A stretch of DNA of 14,713 bases, taken from contig JBFMAE010000196.1 of assembly GCA_040756085.1 (NCBI GenBank), forward strand, positions 1 through 14,713. Direction: 5' to 3'. The stretch is from JBFMAE01 sp040756085. GTDB taxonomy: Bacteria; Desulfobacterota; BSN033; UBA1163. The notes beneath the pieces are model-generated. The model was given only the letters and a program-made list of their open reading frames with translations, did not search any database and was not told the DNA's origin. The position numbers and the translations under genes were made by a program. Shown here piece by piece: positions 8,801 to 14,713 of the stretch. Position 1 is the stretch's first letter, and each line of letters begins with the position of its first letter.

Positions 8801-9271
8801 TTCTCCACCATGAAGATAAGAATCCATGGAGATTACCATTTGGGACAGGTCCTCTTTACGGGAAAAGATTTTGTCATTATCGACTTTGAGGGAGAACCCG
8901 CGAGGTCTTTGAGTGAGAGAAGGATCAAGAGATCTCCCCTAAGGGATATCGCTGGGATGATCAGGTCTTTTCATTATGCTGCCTATTTCGGTCTTCTTAA
9001 AGAAGCCTCCATCCGGTCGGAAGATATTCCGGTACTGGAACCATGGGCTGATCTCTGGTATCGATATGTCTCCGGGATTTTTCTCAAATCCTATCTCGAT
9101 ACGACCGGTAAAGCACCTTTTATTCCAGCAGAAAGGGAGGAGTTAAAAACCATGTTGAGAGCTTTTCTCCTGGAGAAGGCCGTGTACGAACTCGGATACG
9201 AACTCAATAACCGCCCTGAATGGGTAATCATCCCATTAAAAGGAATAAAAAATCTGATAGGAGGTGAGTAA
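5858..9271 (+). CDS. treS-mak: Bifunctional trehalose synthase / maltokinase fusion
   Basis: The 1137-residue protein joins two consecutive steps. TreS (GH13_16) interconverts trehalose and maltose, and maltokinase uses ATP to form maltose-1-phosphate for GlgE. The TreS part (~1-550) begins WYKDAIIYELHVKAFYDSNGDG and carries GLRLDAVPYL (likely nucleophile Asp211), LLAEANQWPED (likely acid/base Glu253) and RNHDELTLEM (Asp319). A short charged linker (~552-575) leads to the kinase part. That part contains CRWFGGKAKRIR (598-609), the catalytic-loop-like HGDYHLGQVL (Asp992 and His994) and the metal-binding IIDFEGEPARSLSERR (Asp1009), all typical of Mak/Pep2 aminoglycoside-phosphotransferase-like folds. 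Both halves look complete. The fusion is a known arrangement, and here it is the only treS or mak in view. The stop overlaps the start of glgB by one base (TAATG), which suggests translational coupling. Confidence 0.96.
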   Translation: MSKKEMVILKDDPLWYKDAIIYELHVKAFYDSNGDGIGDFRGLTEKLDYIEDLGITAIWFLPFYPSPLRDDGYDISDYLNIHPDYGTLKDFKEFLKEAHRRGIRVITELIVNHTSDQHPWFKQSRQAKPGSLWRNFYVWSDTPNKYKDARIIFKDFETSNWAWDPVTKAYYWHRFYSHQPDLNYDHPQVRRAIFRVLDFWFEMGVDGLRLDAVPYLFERDGTNCENLPETYAFLKELKTHVKSKFRNRMLLAEANQWPEDAGAYFGNGDMCDMAFHFPLMPRIFIGLQMEDRFPIIDILEQTPGIPDSCQWALFLRNHDELTLEMVTDEERDYMYRVYARDPRARINLGIRRRLAPLMDNNRRRIELMNMLLFSFPGTPVIYYGDEIGMGDNYYLGDRNGVRTPMQWSPDRNAGFSKANPQKLYMPIIIDPEYHYESLNVENQQRNPSSLLWWMKRVIAMRKRFKSFGRGSLEFLLPENAKILAFIREYEEESILVLANLSRYFQIAELDLSKYAGCIPEEVASQNRFPVIKESPYVLTLGPHNYVWLLLKKEEEVISIGGEKALPELRVRTSWETILEGEARRRLEDEILPRYLKSCRWFGGKAKRIRRINIVESIPLMKNSDASYALILAVRYTEGTQDLYLLPVSFALTRKTEGPLEDLVVEGIRVRLDYDWLTIKAKLIMEEFPQSVIARLYAGDDEGILYDAAYDSKLRESLLTLIARRRKTKGKRGELFGFQGRVFRRLIGNHEKELSLGSQVLKAEQSNTSILYEDKYYLKLFRNLKEGINPDREIIQFLTEKAGFQYIPPFAGTIEYRRPGSEPIIIGLLQGFVQCQGDSWTYSLDALGRYFEQVLSRRREIQEIPKRPVSLFDINITSIPPLLREMIEGHYLEMTSLLGRRTGEMHLALSSSPEEQDFAPEPFSMLYQRSVYQSMRALLRRVLQDLKNHVRQLPESLQEDASSILGSEQKILNRLQEIVARKFSTMKIRIHGDYHLGQVLFTGKDFVIIDFEGEPARSLSERRIKRSPLRDIAGMIRSFHYAAYFGLLKEASIRSEDIPVLEPWADLWYRYVSGIFLKSYLDTTGKAPFIPAEREELKTMLRAFLLEKAVYELGYELNNRPEWVIIPLKGIKNLIGGE
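9259..9264 (+). promoter_or_regulatory. Shine-Dalgarno of glgB inside the treS::mak 3' end
   Basis: AGGAGG lies 6 bases before ATG 9271, entirely within the treS::mak coding sequence. With the TAATG overlap it fixes the glgB start. Confidence 0.8.
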
Positions 9272-11211
9272 TGGCTGGTAACCTATCAAAGAGAGAGGGC
9301 GTGATCTATAGTGTAACGCTCTTAACGGACCATGATATCTACCTTTTTAAAGAGGGGAGTCATTTCAATCTTTTTGATAAACTTGGCTCTCACCCCCTTA
9401 CTGTCGATGGCACTGAAGGGACCTATTTCGCCGTTTGGGCCCCGAATGCCGAGAAGATCTCGGTGATAGGAGACTTTAACCAGTGGCGCAATGAATCTCA
9501 CCCCCTGAAAGTAAGAGAAGATGGATCGGGGATATGGGAAGGATTTATTCCCGGCATTTCAACTGGAGCCGCATACAAATACCATATCGTTTCCAGGTAC
9601 AACGGTTACAAAGTAGATAAGGGTGATCCTTATGCCTTTAGATGGGAGTCTCCTCCCAAAACGGCTTCGATGGTGTGGGACTTAAACTATGAATGGGGGG
9701 ATGAGGAATGGATGAAATATCGGCATTTTTACAATGCCCTTGAGGCTCCCTTTGCAATCTATGAAGTCCATTTAGGCTCGTGGAGAAAAGTTCCTGAAGA
9801 AGGAAACCGTTTCCTGAATTACCGGGAGATGGCTCCTTACCTTGCAGGTTATGTGAAGGAGATGGGATTTACGCATGTTGAATTTTTACCGGTAATGGAG
9901 CATCCCTTCTATGGTTCCTGGGGATATCAGATGATCGGATACTTCGCCCCCACCAGCCGGTATGGCACTCCCCAGGATTTCATGTATCTCATCGATCATC
10001 TTCACCAGAGCGGGATAGGCGTGATCCTGGACTGGGTGCCTTCCCACTTTCCGGATGATGAACACGGTTTGGTCTACTTTGATGGCACCTACCTCTATGA
10101 GCATGCCGATCCCAAAAAAGGATACCATCCTGACTGGAAGAGTTATATTTTCAACCATGGCAGAAATGAGGTGAAGGCCTTTCTCACCAGCAGTGCCCTT
10201 TTCTGGCTCAAACGATATCACATCGATGGTCTCAGGGTCGATGCCGTAGCCTCCATGCTCTACCTCGATTACGGAAGAAGGGATGGCGAGTGGATTCCGA
10301 ACGAGCATGGGGGAAAGGAAAATATCGATGCCATCCATTTCATTAAACGATTTAATGAAATGATGTATCGGGACCATCCAGAGGTTCAGACCATTGCCGA
10401 AGAATCGACCGCCTGGCCCATGGTTTCGAGACCTGCCTATGTAGGCGGCCTCGGATTTGGCATGAAGTGGAACATGGGATGGATGCACGACACGCTCGAT
10501 TATTTCTCAAAAGACCCCATCTACAGGAAATATCATCACAACCAGTTGACCTTCAGCATCTGGTATGCCTTCTATGAAAATTTTATCCTTTCCCTTTCCC
10601 ACGATGAGGTGGTTTATGGGAAGGGATCGCTCATCAGAAAAATGCCTGGAGATGACTGGCAGAAGTTTGCAAACCTCAGACTCCTATTCGGATATATGTA
10701 TGGTCACCCGGGGAAGAAGTTGATGTTTATGGGAGGGGAGTTTGGACAGTGGGATGAGTGGTACCACGAGACGAGTTTAGACTGGCATCTTCTCCAGTAT
10801 CCTCCCCATCAAGGAGTCCAGAAATGGGTCAGAGATTTAAATCATCTTTACCGGGTTGAGCCAGCCCTGTATGAAATTGATTTTGGGATGGAAGGTTTTG
10901 AATGGATCGATTTTCACGACTGGGAGGGAAGTATCATCAGTTTTCTCAGGAAGGGTAAAAGTACGAACGCTCTCTTTTTAGTGGCCTGCAACTTTACCCC
11001 TGTTCCGAGGCACAATTACCGAATAGGGGTTCCCCGAGGTGGCTTCTGGAGAGAAGTTCTGAACAGCGATGCAAAGACTTACTGGGGGAGCGGTCACGGA
11101 AACTTCGGAGGCCTGGAAGCCACTCCTATTCCGGCCCATGGAAAGTATCATTCCCTTTCCCTGACCATACCTCCCCTCAGTGTTCTATTCTTCAAGAGTG
11201 AAGGGGGATAG
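9271..11211 (+). CDS. glgB: 1,4-alpha-glucan branching enzyme (GH13)
   Basis: GlgB cuts an alpha-1,4 chain and reattaches it through an alpha-1,6 bond, branching the glucan made by GlgE. At 646 residues it lacks the extra N-terminal N1 module of E. coli GlgB. A CBM48-type domain (~38-130, with FAVWAPNAEKISVIGDFNQW) precedes the barrel. Catalytic motifs are DGLRVDAVASML (nucleophile Asp324), IAEESTAWP (acid/base Glu377) and LSHDEVVYGKGSL (Asp445). Their spacings of 53 and 68 residues equal those of the E. coli D405/E458/D526 set as I recall it. DWVPSHFPDD and MGGEFGQWDEW are further branching-enzyme blocks. The C-terminal beta domain ends normally. It directly overlaps treS::mak and is the last gene before a 68-base gap, so it may close the tightly coupled part of the operon. 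Confidence 0.97.
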   Translation: MAGNLSKREGVIYSVTLLTDHDIYLFKEGSHFNLFDKLGSHPLTVDGTEGTYFAVWAPNAEKISVIGDFNQWRNESHPLKVREDGSGIWEGFIPGISTGAAYKYHIVSRYNGYKVDKGDPYAFRWESPPKTASMVWDLNYEWGDEEWMKYRHFYNALEAPFAIYEVHLGSWRKVPEEGNRFLNYREMAPYLAGYVKEMGFTHVEFLPVMEHPFYGSWGYQMIGYFAPTSRYGTPQDFMYLIDHLHQSGIGVILDWVPSHFPDDEHGLVYFDGTYLYEHADPKKGYHPDWKSYIFNHGRNEVKAFLTSSALFWLKRYHIDGLRVDAVASMLYLDYGRRDGEWIPNEHGGKENIDAIHFIKRFNEMMYRDHPEVQTIAEESTAWPMVSRPAYVGGLGFGMKWNMGWMHDTLDYFSKDPIYRKYHHNQLTFSIWYAFYENFILSLSHDEVVYGKGSLIRKMPGDDWQKFANLRLLFGYMYGHPGKKLMFMGGEFGQWDEWYHETSLDWHLLQYPPHQGVQKWVRDLNHLYRVEPALYEIDFGMEGFEWIDFHDWEGSIISFLRKGKSTNALFLVACNFTPVPRHNYRIGVPRGGFWREVLNSDAKTYWGSGHGNFGGLEATPIPAHGKYHSLSLTIPPLSVLFFKSEGG

Positions 11212-11279
11212 AGATCATAGAGTTTCCATTCGCTATGTGCTAAGCGCTATATCCTTTGTCTTTGGGAGGTCATCTCATA
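11212..11279 (+). other. 68-base gap between glgB and the GH57 gene
   Basis: This is the longest spacer inside the cluster. It holds two copies of CGCTAT separated by a few bases around the palindrome AGCGCT, and a Shine-Dalgarno GGAGG (11265-11269) placed 10 bases before ATG 11280. I see no convincing terminator (no long stem with a T-run) and only very weak promoter-like hexamers, so read-through from glgB is the default assumption. Confidence 0.5.
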
Positions 11280-13709
11280 ATGGAGCGATACATCTGTATT
11301 CACGGCCACTTTTATCAACCACCGAGGGAGAACCCCTGGCTGGAGGGAGTTGAACTTCAGGATTCGGCCTATCCCTACCACGACTGGAATGAAAGGATCA
11401 ATGCGGAATGTTATGCACGCAATACCGCCTCTCGCATCCTCGATCCGGAAAAGAGGGTGATTGACCTCATTAACAATTACTCAAAGATCAGTTTTAATTT
11501 CGGTCCCACCCTTCTCTCCTGGATGGAGAGATATAAACCGAAAGTCTATCAAGCGATTCTGGAAGCAGATCAATTGAGTATGGAAAGGTTTTCCGGACAT
11601 GGTTCAGCCATAGCTCAGGCCTACAATCACCTGATCATGCCCCTTGCCAACAGGAGAGATAAATATACGCAGATCCTCTGGGGGAAAAAAGATTTTGAGA
11701 AGAGATTTGGGAGATCGCCTGAGGGGATGTGGCTTCCGGAGACCGCCGTGGACATAGAAACCCTTGAGATTCTGTCAGAGCTTGGAATCAAGTTTACCCT
11801 CCTTGCTCCCCGACAGGCGAAAAGGGTGAGGCGGATAAAAAGGGGTTCCAAATGGCATGATGTGAGTGAGGGAAGGATCGATCCCACGATGGCCTACCTC
11901 TGCGTCCTATCCTCTGACAAGACAATTAACCTCTTCTTCTACGATGGACCCATCTCTCAGGATGTCGCTTTTGGCGGACTGTTGAATAGCGGAGAGGCAT
12001 TTGCTCAAAGGATGGTTTCTGTCTTTAATGACCAAAGGGATTGGCCTCAGATGGTGCACATCGCAACAGATGGTGAAAGTTATGGTCACCATCATCGTTA
12101 TGGTGAAATGGCGCTCGCCTTCTGTTTACACTATATCGAATCCCAGAACCTGGCTAAGATCACCAACTATGGCGAGTATCTTGAAAAGCATCCCCCCACC
12201 CACTGGGTTGAATTCTTTGATCATTCCTCCTGGAGTTGTATCCATGGTGTAGAGAGATGGAAAGAGAACTGTGGGTGCAACTCAGGAATGCAACCGGGAT
12301 GGAATCAATCCTGGCGAAAACCTTTGAGGGATGCGATGGATTGGCTTAGGGATACGCTGGCCCCAATTTACGAAGAAAAGGGGCGAGAATATTTAAAAGA
12401 TCCCTGGAAGGCAAGGGAGGACTATATCGAAGTCATCTTTGATCGGTCCGTTAAAAATGTAGAGAAGTTTTTTGAGCGAAATGCGGTGAAGGAATTATCC
12501 AGGGAAGAAAAGACCCGTGCCTTAAAGCTCCTCGAAATGCAGAGAAATGCCATGCTCATGTATACCAGCTGTGGGTGGTTTTTCGATGAGATCTCCGGAA
12601 TTGAGACGACCCAGGTGATGCGGTATTCCGCCAGAGCCATTCAACTGGCCGAGGAGTTATCAGGGGCATCTATTGAAAAAGGCTATCTCCAAATCCTCGA
12701 AAAAGCACCAAGCAATATTCCAGAATTTGAAAATGGTGCAAAGATTTATGAGATGTTCGTCAAACCGGCCATGCTTGACCTCCTGAGAGTGGGAGGCCAC
12801 TATGCGATCTCATCGCTCTTTGAAGAATATCCTGAAAGTACCCACATCTACTACTATGGAGCTGAGAGTGAGGTATATGACAGGATAGAGGGGGGCAGGT
12901 TGCGGCTGGCCATCGGGAAGACCCGAATCTTCTCGGAGATCACCTGGGATGAAGAACCGATCAGCTTTGCCGTGCTTCATCTTGGGGACCATAACCTGAA
13001 CGGCGGCGTCAGGAAATTTGTGGGAGATGAAGCCTTCTCTACCATGCATGGGGAAATTAGAGAGGCTTTTAACAAAGGAGACATCACTGATGTAATTCGA
13101 CTGATGGATAAACATTTTGGCATGAATAATTATTCTTTGTGGCATCTGTTTAAGGATGAGCAGAGGAAAGTTCTGAATCAGGTACTTCGTTCGACTCTGG
13201 AGGGGATTGAAGTTTCATTTCGCAAGATTTATGAAGAGAATTATCCCATCATGAGCTTTCTCCAGAGTTTACAGATGCCCCTTCCTAAACCCCTCACGGT
13301 CGCTGCGGAATATATCGTTAACATGGACTTGAAGAGAGTTTTTGAGGGCGAGGATTTGGATACGGAAAAACTTGAAAGCTTAATCAATGAGGCGAAGAAA
13401 TGGTCACTCGAGATTGATAAAGGAACCATCGGATTTGTGGCTACCTCGTGGCTCAATGCCCTCATGGAAAGACTCCGTCAACAGCCTGAAGAAGTGGCAT
13501 CTATTGAAAAGATTGAAAAGGTCTTGCAACTGCTAAAATCCTTATCTGTGGAACTGGACGTTTGGAAACCACAAAATGAATGTTTTTTGATTGAAAAGAA
13601 ACACTACAACTCGATGAAAGAAAGGGCCGCAAAGGGAGACGATTTTGCGAAACGATGGGTTGAAATTTTTCCTCGGTTCTGCTCTCACTTCTCCGTGAAA
13701 GTTTCGTAA
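11280..13709 (+). CDS. GH57-family alpha-glucan enzyme with DUF3536 domain
   Basis: This 809-residue protein starts with a GH57 catalytic domain and ends in a long, mostly helical region typical of DUF3536 proteins (~500-805). GH57 motifs are HGHFYQPPRENPW (8-20, a variant of the HQP motif), GMWLPETAVD with the likely nucleophile Glu154, and HIATDGESYGHHH with the likely acid/base Asp264. GH57 enzymes are retaining enzymes acting on alpha-glucans (amylase, glucanotransferase, branching or pullulanase activities). Which applies here cannot be told from sequence. No signal peptide is seen, so it is presumably cytoplasmic and works on stored glucan. ATG 11280 fits the upstream GGAGG; a TTG start 24 bases earlier is possible but would place the Shine-Dalgarno inside the coding region. 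The cysteine-containing segment WSCIHGVERWKENCGCNSG (~320-338) is a family feature. The TAA overlaps a former malQ start (TAATG). Confidence 0.92.
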   Translation: MERYICIHGHFYQPPRENPWLEGVELQDSAYPYHDWNERINAECYARNTASRILDPEKRVIDLINNYSKISFNFGPTLLSWMERYKPKVYQAILEADQLSMERFSGHGSAIAQAYNHLIMPLANRRDKYTQILWGKKDFEKRFGRSPEGMWLPETAVDIETLEILSELGIKFTLLAPRQAKRVRRIKRGSKWHDVSEGRIDPTMAYLCVLSSDKTINLFFYDGPISQDVAFGGLLNSGEAFAQRMVSVFNDQRDWPQMVHIATDGESYGHHHRYGEMALAFCLHYIESQNLAKITNYGEYLEKHPPTHWVEFFDHSSWSCIHGVERWKENCGCNSGMQPGWNQSWRKPLRDAMDWLRDTLAPIYEEKGREYLKDPWKAREDYIEVIFDRSVKNVEKFFERNAVKELSREEKTRALKLLEMQRNAMLMYTSCGWFFDEISGIETTQVMRYSARAIQLAEELSGASIEKGYLQILEKAPSNIPEFENGAKIYEMFVKPAMLDLLRVGGHYAISSLFEEYPESTHIYYYGAESEVYDRIEGGRLRLAIGKTRIFSEITWDEEPISFAVLHLGDHNLNGGVRKFVGDEAFSTMHGEIREAFNKGDITDVIRLMDKHFGMNNYSLWHLFKDEQRKVLNQVLRSTLEGIEVSFRKIYEENYPIMSFLQSLQMPLPKPLTVAAEYIVNMDLKRVFEGEDLDTEKLESLINEAKKWSLEIDKGTIGFVATSWLNALMERLRQQPEEVASIEKIEKVLQLLKSLSVELDVWKPQNECFLIEKKHYNSMKERAAKGDDFAKRWVEIFPRFCSHFSVKVS

Positions 13710-13934
13710 TGAATCTTCCCTGTTGACTGGGAGTTTATCCGGTTGCTGATGATGTCCGTGGCGAATCTGGTCATCCTTCCCATGCAGGATCTCCTGGGTC
13801 TAGGAGAGAAGGCGAGGATGAATCGTCCCGCCACAGCTAAGGGAAATTGGGAATGGAGACTTTTACCCGGACAATTAACGCCCTCTGTGAGAAAGAGACT
13901 TACAGAAATGACAAAGATATATGGAAGGGCATAG
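13709..13934 (+). pseudogene. malQ: malQ (4-alpha-glucanotransferase) remnant with large internal deletion
   Basis: Reading from about base 13722 in one frame gives VDWEFIRLLMMSVANLVILP followed by QDLLGLGEKARMN, GNWEWR and LTEMTKIYGR, ending at TAG 13932-13934. This is the recognisable C-terminus of GH77 amylomaltase (conserved PxQDxLGLGxxARMNxPG and GNWxWR). A complete gene would have about 500 codons; only the last ~70 are present. Directly at the GH57 stop, TAATG gives an ATG (13709) reading MNLPC then a stop. MNLP-like openings are common for MalQ, so the first codons may also survive, with the deletion joint near 13719-13722 and the two parts in different frames. The 3' identification is strong; the 5' fragment is inference. 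The remnant has no active site and is presumably non-functional. An assembly collapse is the alternative explanation. Confidence 0.82.
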
Positions 13935-14044
13935 CCACCCTCCTCATCTATCTATATTTATGCTTGATGAAACAGGAATTGGTTCAACGACTGAAATCAA
14001 CGGTGGCTATCAGCCATACGCTGGAGTGATAGGTTCGGCGATTC
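13935..14044. other. 110-base spacer between the malQ remnant and hicA
   Basis: No gene is recognised. A small hairpin, TGGCT-ATC-AGCCA (14004-14016), lies downstream of hicA on the minus strand, but its 5-bp stem and lack of a T-run make it a poor terminator. Open frames crossing this stretch on + have no recognisable content. Confidence 0.4.
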
Positions 14045-14260
14045 TTACAAATCTTCAGGGGTTAAGCCGGTGTGCTTGGCAATACGCGCCAACATCTTTT
14101 GTCCGATCTCTTCACGATCATGAAATGCGAAAACATAGTCAGGCCAGTCGGCCCGAGTAAGAACGCGGTGAGAGGTGCCGGACTGCCGTTTGATTGTCCA
14201 ACCAATACGAAGCAAGGCAGCGAGGACTTGACGGGCTCTGGTAGAAGGCCATTGGCTCAT
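14045..14260 (-). CDS. hicA: HicA-family mRNA interferase toxin
   Basis: This 71-residue protein of the HicA (YcfA) family has a small dsRNA-binding-like fold and would cleave mRNA to arrest growth when not held by HicB. The sequence shows the family core: RARQVLAALLRIGW, then RQSGTSHRVL with the likely catalytic His31, and the C-terminal block FAFHDREEIGQKMLARIAKHTG, ending LTPEDL. Length is normal for the family, slightly above the shortest members. Its ATG overlaps the hicB stop by four bases (ATGA, 14257-14260), so antitoxin and toxin are translationally coupled with the antitoxin first. It is convergent with the glucan operon. The gene appears intact, including the catalytic His. No clear terminator follows. 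Confidence 0.93.
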   Translation of the reverse strand: MSQWPSTRARQVLAALLRIGWTIKRQSGTSHRVLTRADWPDYVFAFHDREEIGQKMLARIAKHTGLTPEDL

Positions 14261-14457
14261 GCTGAGACTGCGAATACTTCCTTAAGTTCTGGAATTTCTT
14301 CCCCATGTTCAAGCCTATCAGCCAGAACTCGCAAGGCCAATGCTTCTGCCTTTGAAATTGCTTCATTCCGGCTATCCCCATACGCCATAACTCCAGGGAG
14401 ATCTGGGATTTCAGCAATCCAGCGTCCATCATCTTCTCTCTCTATTTCGATCTTCAT
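14257..14457 (-). CDS. hicB: HicB-family antitoxin (short form)
   Basis: This 66-residue antitoxin should bind and neutralise HicA. It has the degenerate RNase-H-like HicB core: MKIEIEREDDGRWIAEIPDL, then PGVMAYGDSRNEAISKAEALALRVLADRLEHGE. The protein ends soon after this core, so the C-terminal helix-turn-helix or ribbon-helix-helix DNA-binding domain of longer HicB proteins is absent. Autorepression would therefore need another factor or would not occur; this is inference. A Shine-Dalgarno-like AAGGTGA precedes the start on the minus strand (14463-14469). hicB is the first gene of the pair and overlaps hicA by four bases. Confidence 0.92.
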   Translation of the reverse strand: MKIEIEREDDGRWIAEIPDLPGVMAYGDSRNEAISKAEALALRVLADRLEHGEEIPELKEVFAVSA

Positions 14458-14475
14458 AGGGTCACCTTATAAAAT

Positions 14476-14504
14476 ATAATATCTCACTCGGAAGGAGTGT
14501 GCAA
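14476..14504 (-). promoter_or_regulatory. Putative sigma70-type promoter of hicBA
   Basis: On the minus strand TTGCAC (14504-14499) is separated by exactly 17 bases from TATTAT (14481-14476). Transcription would start near 14469, giving a very short leader before the hicB ATG at 14457. The surrounding AT-rich TATTATATTTTATAA offers alternative -10 registers. The site was identified by pattern only. Confidence 0.55.
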
Positions 14505-14713
14505 TCCTTTATTTTTCCCGCCGAACGCTCAAACTCAGGGTAAAAATTGGAGACGTTGGTTCAAATGCAACTTAAGTATTCTCTAGGTATAATCCCTCAA
14601 TTCAAGAAGCTCACTGCAGGCAGTATACCGATTGACTAAGGAAGTCGTGACTCCCGAAAATCGTGCAACGTTTGCTCGTTGATGTATCGTCCCCGAGGCA
14701 TCGAGTCTCCCTT
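14505..14713. other. Right-edge sequence without a confident gene
   Basis: About 210 bases upstream of hicBA. On the minus strand a frame is open from the window edge to a TAG at 14583-14585 (42 codons), with a loosely helix-turn-helix-like stretch (QRANVARFSGVTTSLVNRY). Whether it is the 3' end of a real gene cannot be decided here. No tRNA, repeat or terminator was recognised. Confidence 0.3.

Noticed and set aside
9886..10488. 200-codon open frame on the minus strand
   Set aside because: It is antisense to the catalytic core of glgB, which has all its motifs. No recognisable protein and no separate ribosome binding site.
11230..11252. Repeated CGCTAT as a regulator site or promoter in the glgB-GH57 gap
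   Set aside because: The copies are short, the spacing is not helical-turn informative, and no good -35/-10 pair accompanies them.
11256..11279. TTG start 8 codons upstream for the GH57 protein
   Set aside because: It would put the GGAGG inside the coding region. ATG 11280 begins right before the conserved HGHFYQP motif as in family members.
14004..14016. Hairpin as a terminator for hicBA
   Set aside because: The stem is only 5 bp with a 3-base loop and no T-run follows, so it is not better than chance.
13921..14160. 79-codon open frame on the plus strand
   Set aside because: It starts inside the malQ remnant and runs antisense into hicA. The translation resembles nothing known and has no Shine-Dalgarno.
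14139..14432. 97-codon open frame on the minus strand
   Set aside because: It overlaps both hicA and hicB in another frame. Those two match known families closely, so this is a shadow.
14558..14568. GGTTCAAATGC resembling a tRNA T-loop
   Set aside because: No acceptor stem, anticodon arm or D-arm could be placed around it on this strand.

Overview
The window carries one strand-consistent alpha-glucan/trehalose gene cluster (bases 2 to about 13709, all on +), followed by a gene scar and a small toxin-antitoxin pair on the opposite strand. Base composition is moderate, most starts have clear Shine-Dalgarno sequences, and junctions are tight. The gene set (a TreS-maltokinase fusion, GlgE, a GH57/DUF3536 protein, and an MscS channel beside a D-Ala-D-Ala-ligase-like ATP-grasp protein) suggests a Gram-negative environmental bacterium, perhaps of the Desulfobacterota/deltaproteobacterial kind. 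That placement is an inference from gene content, not a phylogeny.

Layout: treY 3' part (2-1672); MscS-family channel (1683-2744); D-Ala-D-Ala-ligase-like ATP-grasp enzyme (2752-3816); glgE (3854-5845); treS::mak fusion (5858-9271); glgB (9271-11211); GH57/DUF3536 glucan enzyme (11280-13709); internally deleted malQ remnant (13709-13934); 110 bases without a recognisable gene; hicA and hicB on the minus strand (14045-14457) behind a plausible sigma70-type promoter; and about 210 bases at the right edge with no confident gene.

How the genes fit together: TreY converts the reducing end of alpha-1,4-glucan into a maltooligosyl-trehalose, from which TreZ (not in the window) would release trehalose. 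TreS isomerises trehalose to maltose. The fused maltokinase makes maltose-1-phosphate, GlgE polymerises this into alpha-1,4-glucan, and GlgB adds branches. The cluster therefore encodes both directions of a glycogen-trehalose cycle. GH57/DUF3536 and the lost MalQ would be glucan-remodelling enzymes. The MscS channel and the ATP-grasp ligase sit in the middle of the operon and have no obvious enzymatic role in this pathway. They are the least explained part of the locus.

The most notable observations are the embedded channel/ligase pair, the malQ remnant directly behind the GH57 gene (apparently a clean internal deletion joining the first codons to the last ~70), and the hicBA module next to that scar. 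I found no CRISPR array, insertion sequence, rRNA or tRNA.
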